64,000 nucleotides of DNA from Coniferiporia sulphurascens. Its lineage: Eukaryota > Basidiomycota > Agaricomycetes > Hymenochaetales > Hymenochaetaceae. The notes below the pieces were generated by a model. That model was not told the origin of the DNA. It made no database searches and saw nothing but the letters and a program-made list of their open reading frames with translations. Where the stretch lies: contig NBBA01000005.1 of NCBI GenBank assembly GCA_002794785.1, positions 930,001 to 994,000 of the forward strand, read 5' to 3'. The translations under genes were made by a program, and so were the position numbers. Below are positions 11,906-23,574 of this stretch, in pieces (position 1 is the first letter of the stretch; every line of letters begins with the position of its first letter).

Positions 11906-14822
11906 ATGGCAGCGGAAGATAACTGGGAGTCTCTTCTTAACGGCCACCCTATCTTTTCACAATCAAGGACTGCGACTAAATGCGGCTCCCTTGAGCTGTC
12001 CCTTAGTTCCTTGAGGGACTCGAAGCATAGCGAAGGAAACGAGGATGGGACGGCGCCGTCGGGGAGGCGTGAGGTTATGTGCATGAAGGACGCAGACCTT
12101 ATATTGGCAGTCGGATCCGAAATCAGAATGGCCTCTCTGGGTGATACGAAGGTCTCTGGAGGTTCTGAGAAAACATATAAAGTTCGTTTAAAATGTTACA
12201 TCCCATATGTTCCTAGACTAAGCCAACGTTACTCATAGGTCCTACACACACCTAGTATTGACTTCAGCATAAATCAGTTAAGTCTTAGTCCGAACAAGAA
12301 ACTCCTCGCGGTTGCGGGTGTATACCAAGTGGCAGTGGTCGTGCTTCCAAGGAGTGGCTTTTCAAAGATGGTTACGTCAAGAATCGACTGCAAGTATGTT
12401 GTACTGTATTGTCTATCGATTTTTATCGCTCATTGTTAGATAGGTCTCTTCAGGTTGGTCAATATTACCATGCGGGCGCCGTATCTCCTATTGCAAAGAT
12501 AGATTGGCATCCCTGGGGTGAGGCAGGGTCGACATTGCTCGTCATGACGGTAGATGGCAAGCTGAGGGAGTACGATGTCTCTCTTGATCCTGACGAGCCC
12601 CGGAAAACGCTCGACTTCGTTACGCATAGGAAACGCGGATCTTATGCCGCCGTTGACGAATCGGAAAGAGAGGTCGCCTCGTTCACGTTCGGGAAAGGCA
12701 AGGCTGATTGGGGCCCATTAACGATTTATGCCTTAATGAAAAGCGGCGATATCTATGCCATATGTCCTTACCTGCCCGAAAACGCGTGAGTTAAAATTTA
12801 AAATCGTAAACTCGCGCTCAATTATTGTCCCTTAGATCAATTCCTTCGGCATATCTACACGCTCTCGAGTGCTTTGTCTCTGCAAAAGAGGAATTCGTCT
12901 CTGAAAATAACGAAGCGGTAGACGAGTCATTTTCAACCCTTTATGATTACCAACGCAAGTTTGTCAATGGGCTTCTGAAACAACTTCCGCCCGGTACTCC
13001 CTTTTCTTCGACCTCCCGAGCATCTTCGATCCATGCCCCGAAATCTTTTGCTGGAAAAGCAACACGGCAGGGACCGTTCCTCCTTCAACCAGCGCCATCA
13101 GAACTTAAAAATAGTCCGGGCGGCGATGCAACGGACATCGTCTACCTAACCCTTGGTAGCGCCTTCGCGGATGAGGATGATGAGGACCCCGATGCGTCGT
13201 CCCTTTCGAACGAACGACTAGGAGTCCTTCTTGTAGCTTTTCAAGATGGCAGAGTGGATGTGTGCCTGGACTTGGAAAAGGTTGAAGCAAGATGGGACAC
13301 GAAGAAGGTACGCTTAAGCTTTGTACATGACATTTTGTGTCCCTAAGATCCATTGTAGCCTTCATCCAGCGATCTTCCCATGCTTGCGGTGTATGAAGTG
13401 ATTGACCTAGGCCTTATATCTACTCTATCGCTTGGCTCTGCAAACCCGAATTCCGCCGCAGTAGATCTTTTGCAGCATAATCATCCAGTCTTCCAACTCG
13501 ATCCGATTCATGACGATACTGTATACGCGTACCATGCGTTTGGCGTTCACGCTCTTAATTTGAATCCAATTTTCCAAAATCTAGCGGCAGCTATGAGAGA
13601 AGAAGATGAGAAAACCCTCGCTGAAACTGTACAGACTTCCGCCTGTACTTCTGTGCAGGCGATTCTCAGTACCTACCCCATTGAACAGGGGTAAGTCTGT
13701 CCCTTTGCCTATAACCCAACGCCACTTAACTCTGCTTCAAGGCCATCAGATCCAGTAACGGCTGTCGTGATACCGAGCGACGTGTATCTCACTTACAGTA
13801 TTTTCATTCTCACCGCCACCTTGCGTGTTGCGTCTTTTACGCTCAACCTACGTACTGAAGGTCCCGTAGTAGCGGAGCCTGTAGAAAAACGCGGAGACAT
13901 ATCGTTGCTTCCGACTTCTCCTTCGTCTACTCCCCCCGCGTATGTTTCCCTACTTTCGACACAGCCTTTCACGTCCCCATCAGCACTGTCGCGTCCAATG
14001 GGCTTCCCTACGATCGCAAAGCTTTCATTGCCGCAATCCCACAGTGTTAAAGCTGAACTCCGCCTTACGCCCGAGACGCTGCGCTACCTCGGGACGGTCT
14101 CGGAACGCATTTCAGGAGAGGTACATGACGCGGTGATTGCGTGCCACGCGCTTAAAAATCGTGCAGATCTCCAAAAGCAGGAGTTTGAGCGCCTGCAAAA
14201 GAAGGCTGTGGAACTTGTGACGCGTACGAAAGATTTAACCGGGCCACGGAAGATTCAATTGCAAGAAACGCTGAAGAAGGTGCAGGACGAGCGGCACAGG
14301 CTCTTAGGGAGGATGGACAAGCTGCTGCAAGCATTGATAAGAAAAGCATCCCCAGAGCTTAACGAGCACGAAACCCGCTGGTTCGAGGAGCTGCAGCGCA
14401 TGAAAAGCCAGGTGTTAGGAGTGGGTCGTTATGATTCTGATTCTTTAAAGAATCGTGTTCAATCGGTGCGTGCTGTTTCAAAATAACCGAGAACTTGAAA
14501 GATGATTGAAGGCTTCTGTAGCTTCAGAGCGGATTCGACAGGCTTTTGCCTGCTTTAACAGACCTTGCGAAGATCGAAGCGGAGCGTAAAGCTCGACTTG
14601 AGGAGGTCAACGGCGGCGCGGGACATTCGTACGCAAAGGCGTATGGACGAATGTCTAAGCAAGAGTAAGTCCATTCCAGAAATTCTTCGTCAGAAACGTC
14701 GTGGACGGCTGACTTATGTCTCGCACTACACCAGGTCAGTAAAATTAGAGGACGCCATGAAGCAGCTGGTGAGGCTGGCGGAAAAATTGGATATCTCGAG
14801 CTTGAGCCCTCCACCATTGTAG
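11906..14822 (+). CDS. NUP82: Nucleoporin of the Nup82/Nup88 family
   Basis: About 840 residues in eight exons. The N-terminal two thirds is a WD40-like beta-propeller: VAVVVLPRSGFS, then KIDWHPWGEAGSTLLVMTVD and GPLTIYALMKSGDIYAICP, matching the Nup82/Nup88 propeller. The C-terminal third is a Gln/Glu/Lys-rich helical region predicted to form a coiled coil (about 14080-14470 and 14530-14822). Nup82 sits on the cytoplasmic face of the nuclear pore. There its coiled coil assembles with Nsp1 and Nup159 and helps terminal mRNA export. The ATG at 11906 (MAAEDNWESLL) is chosen over an in-frame ATG at 11783, which would place the start inside the short promoter shared with PRE10. The next gene, 230 bases downstream on the same strand, is NSP1. 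Confidence 0.82.
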
Positions 14823-15052
14823 TACTAGTCATCAATCGTCTTCAATTGCATATCTGTAGTAATTAGTTTCTCCATAATTCGATTTTTTGGGTCGTCCCTT
14901 CCTGCCGATGTCTCTTCATTCTTGTATGTTGCCAATATTAACGTCGACGCGTCGATCAATTCAATTCACGTGACCAACCGAACGCGCATAGTCCGCGTTG
15001 AATCAGACGGACAGAGATTTCGCAACGTCCGTCCTAGCAGTTTACGCAAGCT
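14823..15052 (+). promoter_or_regulatory. NSP1 upstream region with ACGCGT element
   Basis: A 230-base gap between the Nup82-type stop and the NSP1 start. ACGCGT occurs at 14947-14952, about 100 bases before the ATG, inside a CG-rich near-palindrome (GTCGACGCGTCGAT). Confidence 0.35.
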
Positions 15053-17367
15053 ATGTCTGAAGCTCTCAAGGGCGGCTTCGCGTCTTTCGCAAACGCCAAC
15101 AAGCCCGCTGGGACTACCAACACGACACCACCTACCAGCTTGTTCGGAAACGTTGCACCAGCTACCAATCCTGGAGCAACCGGAGTCCCCGCGAGTGGGA
15201 CTGGAACCCCCAGCGCATTTGGCGGAGGAGGCAGTCTATTTGGCAACTTCGCGGGTAAGATTAAATGCGATATGACCCACTTATATGTTTGATGTATTTT
15301 GTCCTTGTTTAGCAAAACCGGCCACAACTGGCTCGCTGTTCGGTGGTGGAGGGAGCGGTGCGACAGCGCCTGCGACTGGAACCGGTTTATTTGGAGGATT
15401 CGGAAACAATGCAGCAGCTACCACTACGCCGGCTATAGGCACTGCTGCTGCGCAAAGTTCGTCGCCGGCACCAAATCCGTTTGGCATAAAACCGACCGAG
15501 CAAGCTGCAAACATGAACGCTCCTGGAATGTCATCAACACCAAAGCCAGCAGGAGGATGTCAGTCGTTCGAAGCTCTATATGCAGTACCTCTTGTCTGAT
15601 GTTTTTTTACCCCAATTCAGTGTTTGGCGGTTTCGGAGGAAGCACGGCTCCTGGTACGTCCGTTCTCATTCAAGAACTTTTTTCAACAAACATCGATGCT
15701 TAATTTCACTATCAGCGTCCACCTCCGCCCCTGCTACTCCGAGTTTTTTCGCAGTGCCCCAAAAGCCAGCGGAACCAAACACAGCAGCCGCACCTGCGTC
15801 TGTGTCTACCCCTGCACCGACAGGCGGTTCACTATTTGGCAACAACTTCCTTGGCAAAAAGCCTGATGCTCCGGCAACGTCGGCCGCACCTCCAGCTTCT
15901 GCCGCCCCCGTTGTTCCTGCCATTCCTGCAGCTCTGTCACTGTTTGGAAACTTCGGAGCTAAAAAAGACGATGACACGGCTAAAGATAAAGACAAAGCCC
16001 CAACTCCAGCCGCACCAACTGGTATGCCATTAGCAGTACATTAATGTAGTGGTTGTTGTTTACGCGCTTGAAAGGAGGTCTATTCGGACAGCCAGCAGCG
16101 AACAAAGATGCTCCCGCTGGTAAGTCCTGTGTTTTGGATCGGAGCCAAAGCTAACCCGTCTGTTTCAGGCACACCGGGTTCTTCGTTTGGTTTGTTCGGT
16201 CAAAAACCTGCAGAAAATAAGGATGCCTCACAAGGTATGGTTTTATCTGCATGTATCACACGATTGAACCTTAGGAATTTAAGCTCCCGCAAAGGAGGGC
16301 GAGAAGAAAGATGGTGCGCGTAATTAGAGTGCTACCGATGATCAATCCCGACATTTACTAACGATGCTTCGATCCAGCTGCACCCACCCTTTCAGCGTTT
16401 GGCTCAAATGCAGCAGGTATGTCGCCTTTTAGATCTCTACCACCGTTTCTAAACTGACTTCTTCAGGCAAAACACCTACGACTGCCACCTCCGGGGTGAG
16501 TGCGCTGCCAGGAGCAGCCGGCATTTCCGTTCCGCCCCCTTCCATGCTTCGTGGTAAGACGATCGAGGAAATCGTCAATAAATGGACCTCCGACCTCGAA
16601 TCACATGTGCGCGAGTTTAACCGCCTCGCTGGGGAGGTCGCGGTTTGGGATCGAGCATTAATTGACAACGGGAATACGGTGAGTCAGATTTCTAAAACAG
16701 TGTTTTTGCCTCTCACAAGGAACCCCCCAGATCGCAGCCCTTTTCCAACATGTCCTGGTGGCTGAGCGTGAGCAATCTGACATCGAACAGTCACTAAAGC
16801 ATGTAGAAGACCAACAAAAAGAGCTGGCTGCAACACTAGAAGTCTTCGAGAAGGCCACGGGCGAAATTTTCGATGGGCAGGGCGGCGGACTACGGGCACT
16901 TGATGTTGGCCCTGCTGATGCAGAACGCGACAAACAGTGAGTAGAAATTACCCGATTGCGTCCTGAGGATATCGAACGTGTGCTAACACATTACGCTCAG
17001 TTATACTCTCGCCGCTGATCTCAATGCCAATCTTGATGACCTTTCGCGCTCACTCATGCAAATGATTGACTCCGTCAATACGCTTTCAACGTCCCCTGAG
17101 GACACGCTTACTCACGAGGGGGACGGCGGGAAGGCGAAGGGAGACGCACCGCTCGAGCAAATTGCACAGATTCTCAGTAGTCACCTCGAGAGTCTGCAGT
17201 GGATAGACGGTGCTGTGAGGGAGGTGGATAGCAAGGTTACCGACGTCGAGCAGCGCGTGCGCGAGGCGTCGACGGGATCTAGAAGCGGCGGGAGGTCGGG
17301 CTCCCCTGCGGCACCCACGCATAGTGTCAGTGGACTTCCAAGATCCCGAGGGTTTGGTCTAAGGTGA
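15053..17367 (+). CDS. NSP1: FG nucleoporin Nsp1 (Nup62 family)
   Basis: A Thr/Ala/Pro-rich N-terminal FG-repeat region with SLFGN, SLFGGGG, GLFGGFG, VFGGFGG, SLFGNN, SLFGNFG, GLFGQ, FGLFGQ and SAFGSN motifs (15053-16470), followed by a coiled-coil Nsp1_C domain. The latter begins with a MLRGKTIEEIVNKWTSDLE segment and contains LIDNGNT-IAALFQHVLVAE and LYTLAADLNANLDDLS blocks. FG repeats form the permeability barrier of the nuclear pore, and the coiled coil anchors Nsp1 in the Nup62 and Nup82 complexes. The FG half is cut into many small exons by introns of ~50-65 bases. The stop (TGA) is at 17365-17367. The gene lies directly downstream of the Nup82-type gene, on the same strand. Confidence 0.92.
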
Positions 17368-18285
17368 TGGGCTGAGACTGACTCGGACTAAGGGGTCTCT
17401 TCTCCATGTATCGACCGGCATTGTATCACTTAATTGAATGCTTTTTCTCATACGGACAATGAGTTTTCTAGTCGACTATTCATGAAGGACCTTCATTTGG
17501 TGATTTAACGTTCTCATCGATTGTCAGTGGATCTAATTGTCCGAAATCACGCCGCTAAACACGCAGCCTGTTTGGCCTGACCCATTGTTTAAGATCACCC
17601 ATATTTCACAACAGCTCGGGTAAGCGCTGAAGTAGGTTGTCAAAATAACGTTATCGGCGGCCCAGACGAATAACTGACAAGCTAAGCTGAAAAGAATAAC
17701 CGCAGAACGCTCCAGAGAGGTAGACATAATAGTGACAAGGCAATATGCAGCGTTGTAGATGAGCCTACTCAATGGGCCTACTCACTCTTTTTTTGGAAAG
17801 GCAGATGTTATCCGTAGGACGGGCATATCGCAGCAGCTTGTCTCGAAAAAATAGTATTTCTCTTACAGACAGAAAAGAAAGATGATGATTTAGTCCTTGC
17901 ATCCGGTCCATGGTCGAGAGTCACAGCATACGTTGAATAGCGAAACCGAGTGCAACATGCTTCGTTCCGGGGATTAATAAGTCCAGAAACAGAGTTAACA
18001 AAATTGACATCAGAACTACGTAATGCTGTAAACCTAAATCTCCGAAAGAAGGACGCCTCGTGGCAAGTCACGGCGAATGCCGGAGCTCTGCGCCGACACG
18101 CTGAGCGCGTCCGTGCTTTTGTACAATTTCCGACTCTTGCTGGAAAACGACCAATGACCACGCTTGCCACGGGTCTGTCGGTGCACACTCCTGCTCTGTC
18201 AGTACTGTTTGCATCCCTCTCTTTTCCTCCGCACTTATCCCTTTTTTCCTCACGCAGAACGGAGCTTTCAACGGCTTCGGACATC
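17368..18285. other. Intergenic region, no supported gene
   Basis: A 918-base gap between NSP1 and the next plus-strand gene. Open frames exist on both strands (a hydrophobic one at 17533-17772 minus, and one at 17808-18353 minus), but none has a recognisable domain, plausible splice structure or family-like composition. The promoter of the FYVE-RING gene is probably at the right end. Confidence 0.4.
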
Positions 18286-21200
18286 ATGTCGCGTGCTGAA
18301 GCAGGCGCACAGGTGTTGCCTTCCGCAGGCCACGGGCAGAATGACCTGGACAACGACGAGGACGACGAGGGATTTAAATACCCTGATAATGCCGACTCTG
18401 CGTCTGGTCACGAAGCAGAACATGAACCTGAAGACTCTGACGAGGAAGAGTTTACGTATCCAGTGTCTTCAGAAGATACTCCTGTAGACGTTGACTTAGA
18501 GTCTGGCTCGTCGGCTTCCCCACCTTCGGCTCAAGGACAGGAACAGCAGGCTCAAAACCAACCTGAACTTCTGCCCGACCTTCCGTCTCCCGAACCTCAA
18601 ACCGAGCTTCAGCCTGAATTACAACCTGAGTCCCAACCAGCACCTCAGCCCCAGCCCCCCGTCCATGCCACCGCGGCGCAGCTTGAAGCACTGTACGCTG
18701 CTGGATTATCAGGCGACCTTGTTCTATTGAAGAAACTAGTTGATGACGCGACATCAACCGGTGAATTTGAGGCCTTTACCCTGGTGAACGATGCCTCTCC
18801 CCGAACGGGTCTCACCGTGGTTCACGCTGCAGCGAGCCGCGGGCGTATGAACGCGTTAAAGTGGCGTACGTGTTGTCCGTTGCTGTAACCTTTTACATGC
18901 TGGGACTAATACTATGAAGTGATTGAGGACTGCGGAGGCATTCCAGACCTTGAAGACAAGGAAGGAGAGGTGCGTTAAAGCACGCATTTCTATAATGAGC
19001 ATATTTAAATTTCAGGAATAGACGGCGTTGCATAAAGCGGCTTTGAACGGACGTTTACAGGTTATCTCTTACTTGGTCGGTGCTGGCGCCGAAGTTAATG
19101 CTCGGGACGGCGATGGGTGGACAGCATTACACAACGCGTGCTCAAAGGTACACACTAAAACATGACTGCAAATGGACTTCTTTCTTAAGTTCCGTTAAAT
19201 TTAAGGGCTACTTAGACATTGTCAGGTGGTTATGCGAGACAGGAGGCGCGGCTGATGAGTTTGAAGGAGTCAGGGGCGTCGATGCACGGAGTAAAGGTGG
19301 TTGGACACCTTTGAGTAAGTCCAGCACTAACTACGTTTCAAAGCATGTTAATAATTTTATTTTTCAGTGAATGCCGCGTCTAAGGGGCATTTACCTGTCG
19401 TTTTGTACCTCTTGTCTAAACAGTCTGCCGATCCGTTGGTCCGCAATGACTGGGGCGAGACGGCGTATGATGTTGCTGCTGCCGTTTTCGAAATATGGAT
19501 CTGTGAAGTGCGCACTGGCCCCCCCAGCTGGGTTTTCAAAAGAGACTAACTGATATTTAGATTCTCCAACGTGCCGAGGCCGAGAAATGGCGTAGGACCA
19601 CAGTTCCATATGACCCACTAGCGGTACACACTACCGTACCCGTAATGCTGTATGAGCACCAAAGACTGGACGTGCGATTGAAGACGCTTGCAGTGAATGG
19701 GGGGAAGCCTAAGTTTTCTGCATCTGGATTGGGAAGGAAGGGCCGACGAGCCCCCTTTGAATTGCGGCTGCCAAGTTTAGATGAGGACACCGGCAAGCGT
19801 GAGGTACCCGCCTGGCGCAGTGATATTCAGCTACCTTTAGTTGAAGATCCTTTCACATTACCAAAACCGACCGCGGCCAAGGATGGACCTTCACGAGAAG
19901 GTGCCGAACGGAGTCATTTCTGGTTGTACGTGCAACACTATGTCTTGTATACCCTTAATGCTCTGAGGCTAATATATATATATATCAGGTCCGACTGGAC
20001 TTTGGACCTTACCTATCCTCGAGTAAGTGTCGAGGAAGGTTGGCAGTACGCACATTCTTTCGCAGAAGCAGAGGATCAATGGAGTGCAGATCCTCCCGCT
20101 CCGCTGGAGCGTCTGCTATCTGGTTCCGGTGCCATGACGGTAGGACTTGGTGGTAGTTCGTCCAGTCGACCTAGTTCGTCAACCAGGGCATCAACTTCCC
20201 AGACGTGGGTGCGTCGCCGCCGCTGGATACGAGTCATGCGTCGTAGACTGGACATCCCCCCTCTTCCTTTCCTTGGTCCGGATGGAGCAATGTACCAACT
20301 CACCAGTGACGGCAATCTTGTACCACATATTATTGATGCTATGAGTGATGGATATGACGGGGATGGGCACGAGCTCGGGTCCATGCCCACGTCCTTCTTG
20401 TCCGTCAGCCAGGACTATGTGGCGCGTTCGCGGTACTTGGCCGGTACACCTTCAGGGACGGACACTCCTGTGAACGGAGGTGAAGACTCAGCTATAGAGA
20501 TGCGGCGAGCCATCGCCAAACTCGAGCGCGCAGTGATGGAGCTGAGGACAGGGATGCTGGGTACGTTACCTCGGAGTCTGTAAATATTGGGTTAACGACC
20601 GCTATTTTAGGTGACGAGGACAGCGAACGTAGGACACAGGCGGAGGTGCTACTCAATGCTTATAGCCGTGAGCTTGAGCGCAGACGACTTGCTGCGGGTG
20701 CAGCAGGACTTTTCCTTTCTAATGACGGTAAGCCACACCACCCAAGTAACGGTTGCGTCTTGTGACTCAGCCTCTTGCAGATATTAACGAACATAATGAC
20801 GAAGACGACTCCGACGACGACAGTTTCCACTATCCTGGGTCTTCGCCAACGACCACGACCACACCAAGGCCACCATCCGTCCGGTCGCAGCGATCCCAGC
20901 CTTCCGACTACTTCAACCGACCAACAATTACGCGGACATCGACCGACTTGACACCGCACCTCTCGCAGGCGCCGGAGTTTCGGGTACCAACGCATGAGGT
21001 ACCGCAGAAGATCATGCTATCTCGAGGGAATACTCCGACTCCCCATTCGATACACATCCAATGGGAAAGAGATGACACAGTATCAGAGTGTCACGCATGT
21101 AAACGCCGGTTCACATTCTTGTTCAGGAAGGTGAGTATCACGCTATGCCATAGGTTCTCATTCCGAACTTAATCATCATCTCATTTAGCATGTGAGTCGG

Positions 21201-22052
21201 CTCGATGAATACAAAATATGCATTGTGACTCACCGCACTGAAGCACTGCCGCCGCTGCGGCAAAATTTTCTGCGATCGCTGCTCGTCTTATCGAGTAGTC
21301 CTAGATCCTGTGGATGTCGTACGCGACCCTGCCTTCTCAGAAGCTGGACACTCGTACACGACCCCTCAGCGTGTTTGCGAGGCATGCTTTGACGAAACAA
21401 ATGCAAGCTCCAGCGTCCCGGCTCGCTTCCAGGGTTCTTCCAGCAGCTCAATGCAGCGCATTGTAGTTGACGATGACAGACTCGCAATTCCGTCTAATCT
21501 GAGGAGATCAGAATCGAGCTCACAACTTAGTGATCTGGCGGAGTAAGTCCTGTAATTTCTTAGCTAAATCTGCCAGGTATCCTGACGTCTTGACAGCTGC
21601 CCTGTGTGTGGCAAGAATCTCGCTGAGCTCGAAACAGCAGCTGAACAGGAAGCTCACGTCAAGAGTTGCCTTGAGGGAGGTGATGGATCTATTCAACAAC
21701 CGGCGAAATATCTCGTCTACCGCCTGCCCGGGGAAAGCTTACTCGTGGGCACGGAATGTCAGTTATTCCGTTTTCGGAGAGTTAACTGCTCTGACGGACA
21801 ACGCTTCTTAGGTGTCATATGCCTCGAGGAGTTCCTGAAAGGTAATTAACATATCTAAGTGAATGGCAGGACTAAAGCCTTTCGTCAGGTTCTCTGGTTG
21901 CCCGGCTCAGCTGTCTATGCAGCTTCCACAGTGGTGCGTGTCCATAATTAAGTTTATAACGTGGTTTTTGAGAAATTACTCTTCCTATAGCATGCCTTTC
22001 TGCCTGGCTCCAAAGGGGAAGGTCCTGTCCAGTTCACGCTCGTTATAATTAA
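18286..22052 (+). CDS. Ankyrin-FYVE-RING protein, probable endosomal E3 ubiquitin ligase
   Basis: Domain order: an acidic, Gln/Pro-rich N-terminus; about four ankyrin repeats (GLTVVHAAASRGR; TALHKAALNGRLQVISYLV; WTALHNACSKGYLDIVRWL; GWTPLMNAASKGHLPVVLYL); a Ser/Arg-rich middle; a FYVE finger (SECHACKRRFTFLFRK, then HHCRRCGKIFCDRC, ending RVCEACFDE); a CPVCGKNL motif; and a C-terminal RING of ZNRF/Pib1 type (CVICLEEF ... CLCSFHSACLSAWL ... CPVH). FYVE fingers bind PI3P on endosomes and RINGs recruit E2 enzymes, so a membrane-bound E3 ligase is likely (inference). The R-K-H-H-C core requires a 3-base exon at 21189-21191. The RING is spread over three exons and ends with TAA at 22050-22052. Start ATG 18286 is the first after an in-frame gap lacking family-like sequence. 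Confidence 0.85.
21189..21191 (+). other. 3-base microexon (CAT, one His) in the FYVE finger
   Basis: The upstream exon ends ..FRK at 21130 followed by GTGAGT. The sequence then reads ATTTAG|CAT|GTGAGT, and the next exon opens CAC TGC CGC CGC TGC GGC at 21244. Including CAT gives R-K-H-H-C-R-R-C-G, the FYVE signature. Skipping it loses one of the two adjacent histidines, and retaining the 55-base stretch 21189-21243 breaks the frame. Flanking introns would be 58 and 52 bases. Confidence 0.75.
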
Positions 22053-22406
22053 TTTCCATGCAAGAAATCCACAGATTGCAATTTCTCTTGAAGAGTTTTG
22101 GACAGCACATTCTCTTTGCTATATTACCCACAAACTTGTGGGAAATGCAATTGCTGTTTTTAAGGGCAGATGTATCGTCCGAAGGATTAATGATTGGAGC
22201 TGGAGCTAATGACCTTTTACGAACACGACGGTCTCCTTTTATATGTTTGAATAAATCTTACGTTTACACGTCGAGTTGGACTAGGTTGAGACACATTATT
22301 ACTTGCACATGCTACACTGATAATGACGAATAAGATATGGCACCAAATACAATCAAATGAATTGTAATAAGTCAATGCGAGGTTCAAGTGGTCATATGCT
22401 AGTGTT
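22053..22406. other. Convergent 3' intergenic region
   Basis: A 354-base gap between two converging genes. It is A/T-richer than the flanking coding sequence and is expected to hold both 3' untranslated regions. No coding segment is supported. Confidence 0.4.
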
Positions 22407-23305
22407 TCAAAAACCTTCGTCGTGTGGCTCGTAAAAAGTATTGTAGTGAAACTTACTCTCGTCCATTCGGATGACATCAACGAGCTCCTCAGTGTCTGGA
22501 TAAACGATGTCCTGGCCTTTTACGCCGTCGTCCTGATCATCCTCGAACCAAGCTGACGGATCGTCGTCGTCGTCGTCTTCATCGTCATCCCCTTCTAAAT
22601 CCGAATCTGTTGGTTTGTAATTCATGAATGCCCACACCTTCGCCTCATACTCTTCTCTCGACAACGGCAGCCCTGCGCCTTGTGTTGGCGTCGGCATCGT
22701 TTGTTTCTCTCGCCGCTCGAGGGCCCGAGCACGTCGCTCCTGTTCGATTGCATTCTGCCGCTGTTCAATCGTAATCGCGTCTTCAAGACTGATAGTCCCT
22801 GTCTTGTGCTTTGGCTGGTTCTTGCTGGACTTTCCCTGTATATGAAGATTGAGTAAGCCGGTAGGCGAGCCACGCGGAGGTAAAACACACCCATGCGGCA
22901 ACGGCCTGCTGCTTCACGAACAGTGTGCGCGACATGTAAGGGTCGGGCTTGTCGACGGCCATGCGATCGTCTTCATGGATTGTCGCTCTGCGCATTCGGC
23001 GCTGTATATTCTCCATACCTTCAATCTCAGCAAGCCGCGCCTTGATCTTTGCCTGGTTCGCTTCCAGCCGCTCGACAAACGAGGACGAGGACGCTGACCT
23101 ACATAATATTTTGTTAGCAATAGTCAACTTCGGGTACTATACCATTTAAATAGACAGCTCACATCGTCCTGAGAACCTCCTCATTTCTTCGAAAGAGCGT
23201 ACGTAGATCGTCCCCCTTCATCTCTTCGATCGGTACGACCCTCTCGCGCGGAAAGGGACGCATACCTGGCATTGCCGACTGTCTGGAGTTGATCCTGCTA
23301 GACAT
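22407..23305 (-). CDS. Uncharacterised acidic coiled-coil protein
   Basis: I recognise no named domain. The start ATG at 23303-23305 gives MSSRINSRQSAMPGMRPF. After two short introns (about 23103-23162 and 22845-22895) the protein reads as a Glu/Arg-rich helical stretch (VERLEANQAKIKARLAEIEG), a second charged helix (IEQERRARALERREKQ), then AKVWAFMNYKPTDSDLEG, a run of acidic residues encoded by GAC/GAT repeats, WFEDDQDD, and a C-terminus ending FYEPHDEGF. The ordered alternation of basic helices and an acidic linker, and two frame-keeping introns, support a real gene. It may be a nuclear or cytoskeletal adaptor, but there is no direct evidence. The stop is at 22407-22409. Confidence 0.7.
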
Positions 23306-23574
23306 TATGACAGTACTGGATTATTTCAGGAGAGAACAGTTGATGATGCCACGAATGGGGGAGAGACGTAAGTTTGAGAGCAAAGTGCTCGGAGAAGCGT
23401 AGGTAGCACTAATACTGTAATGGACCACTTCCAAATTCATCCATACGCTACGCGCACATGCTGTGTCTCTCCAATGCCGAGGCTCAGAGCATATATATAG
23501 CCAGTAGCCAAGCGCTCGCAATTCATTCATGATACAAATACAAAAATTTATTGATCGAGTCACACTAAAGGTAC

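Noticed and set aside
17533..17772. Hydrophobic minus-strand frame that looks like a small membrane protein
   Set aside because: Single short frame without flanking exons or recognisable family; hydrophobic chance frames are common in T-rich DNA.
19972..19986. (TA)n microsatellite as a regulatory element
   Set aside because: It lies inside an intron of the ankyrin-FYVE-RING gene, just before the acceptor, and is a simple repeat.
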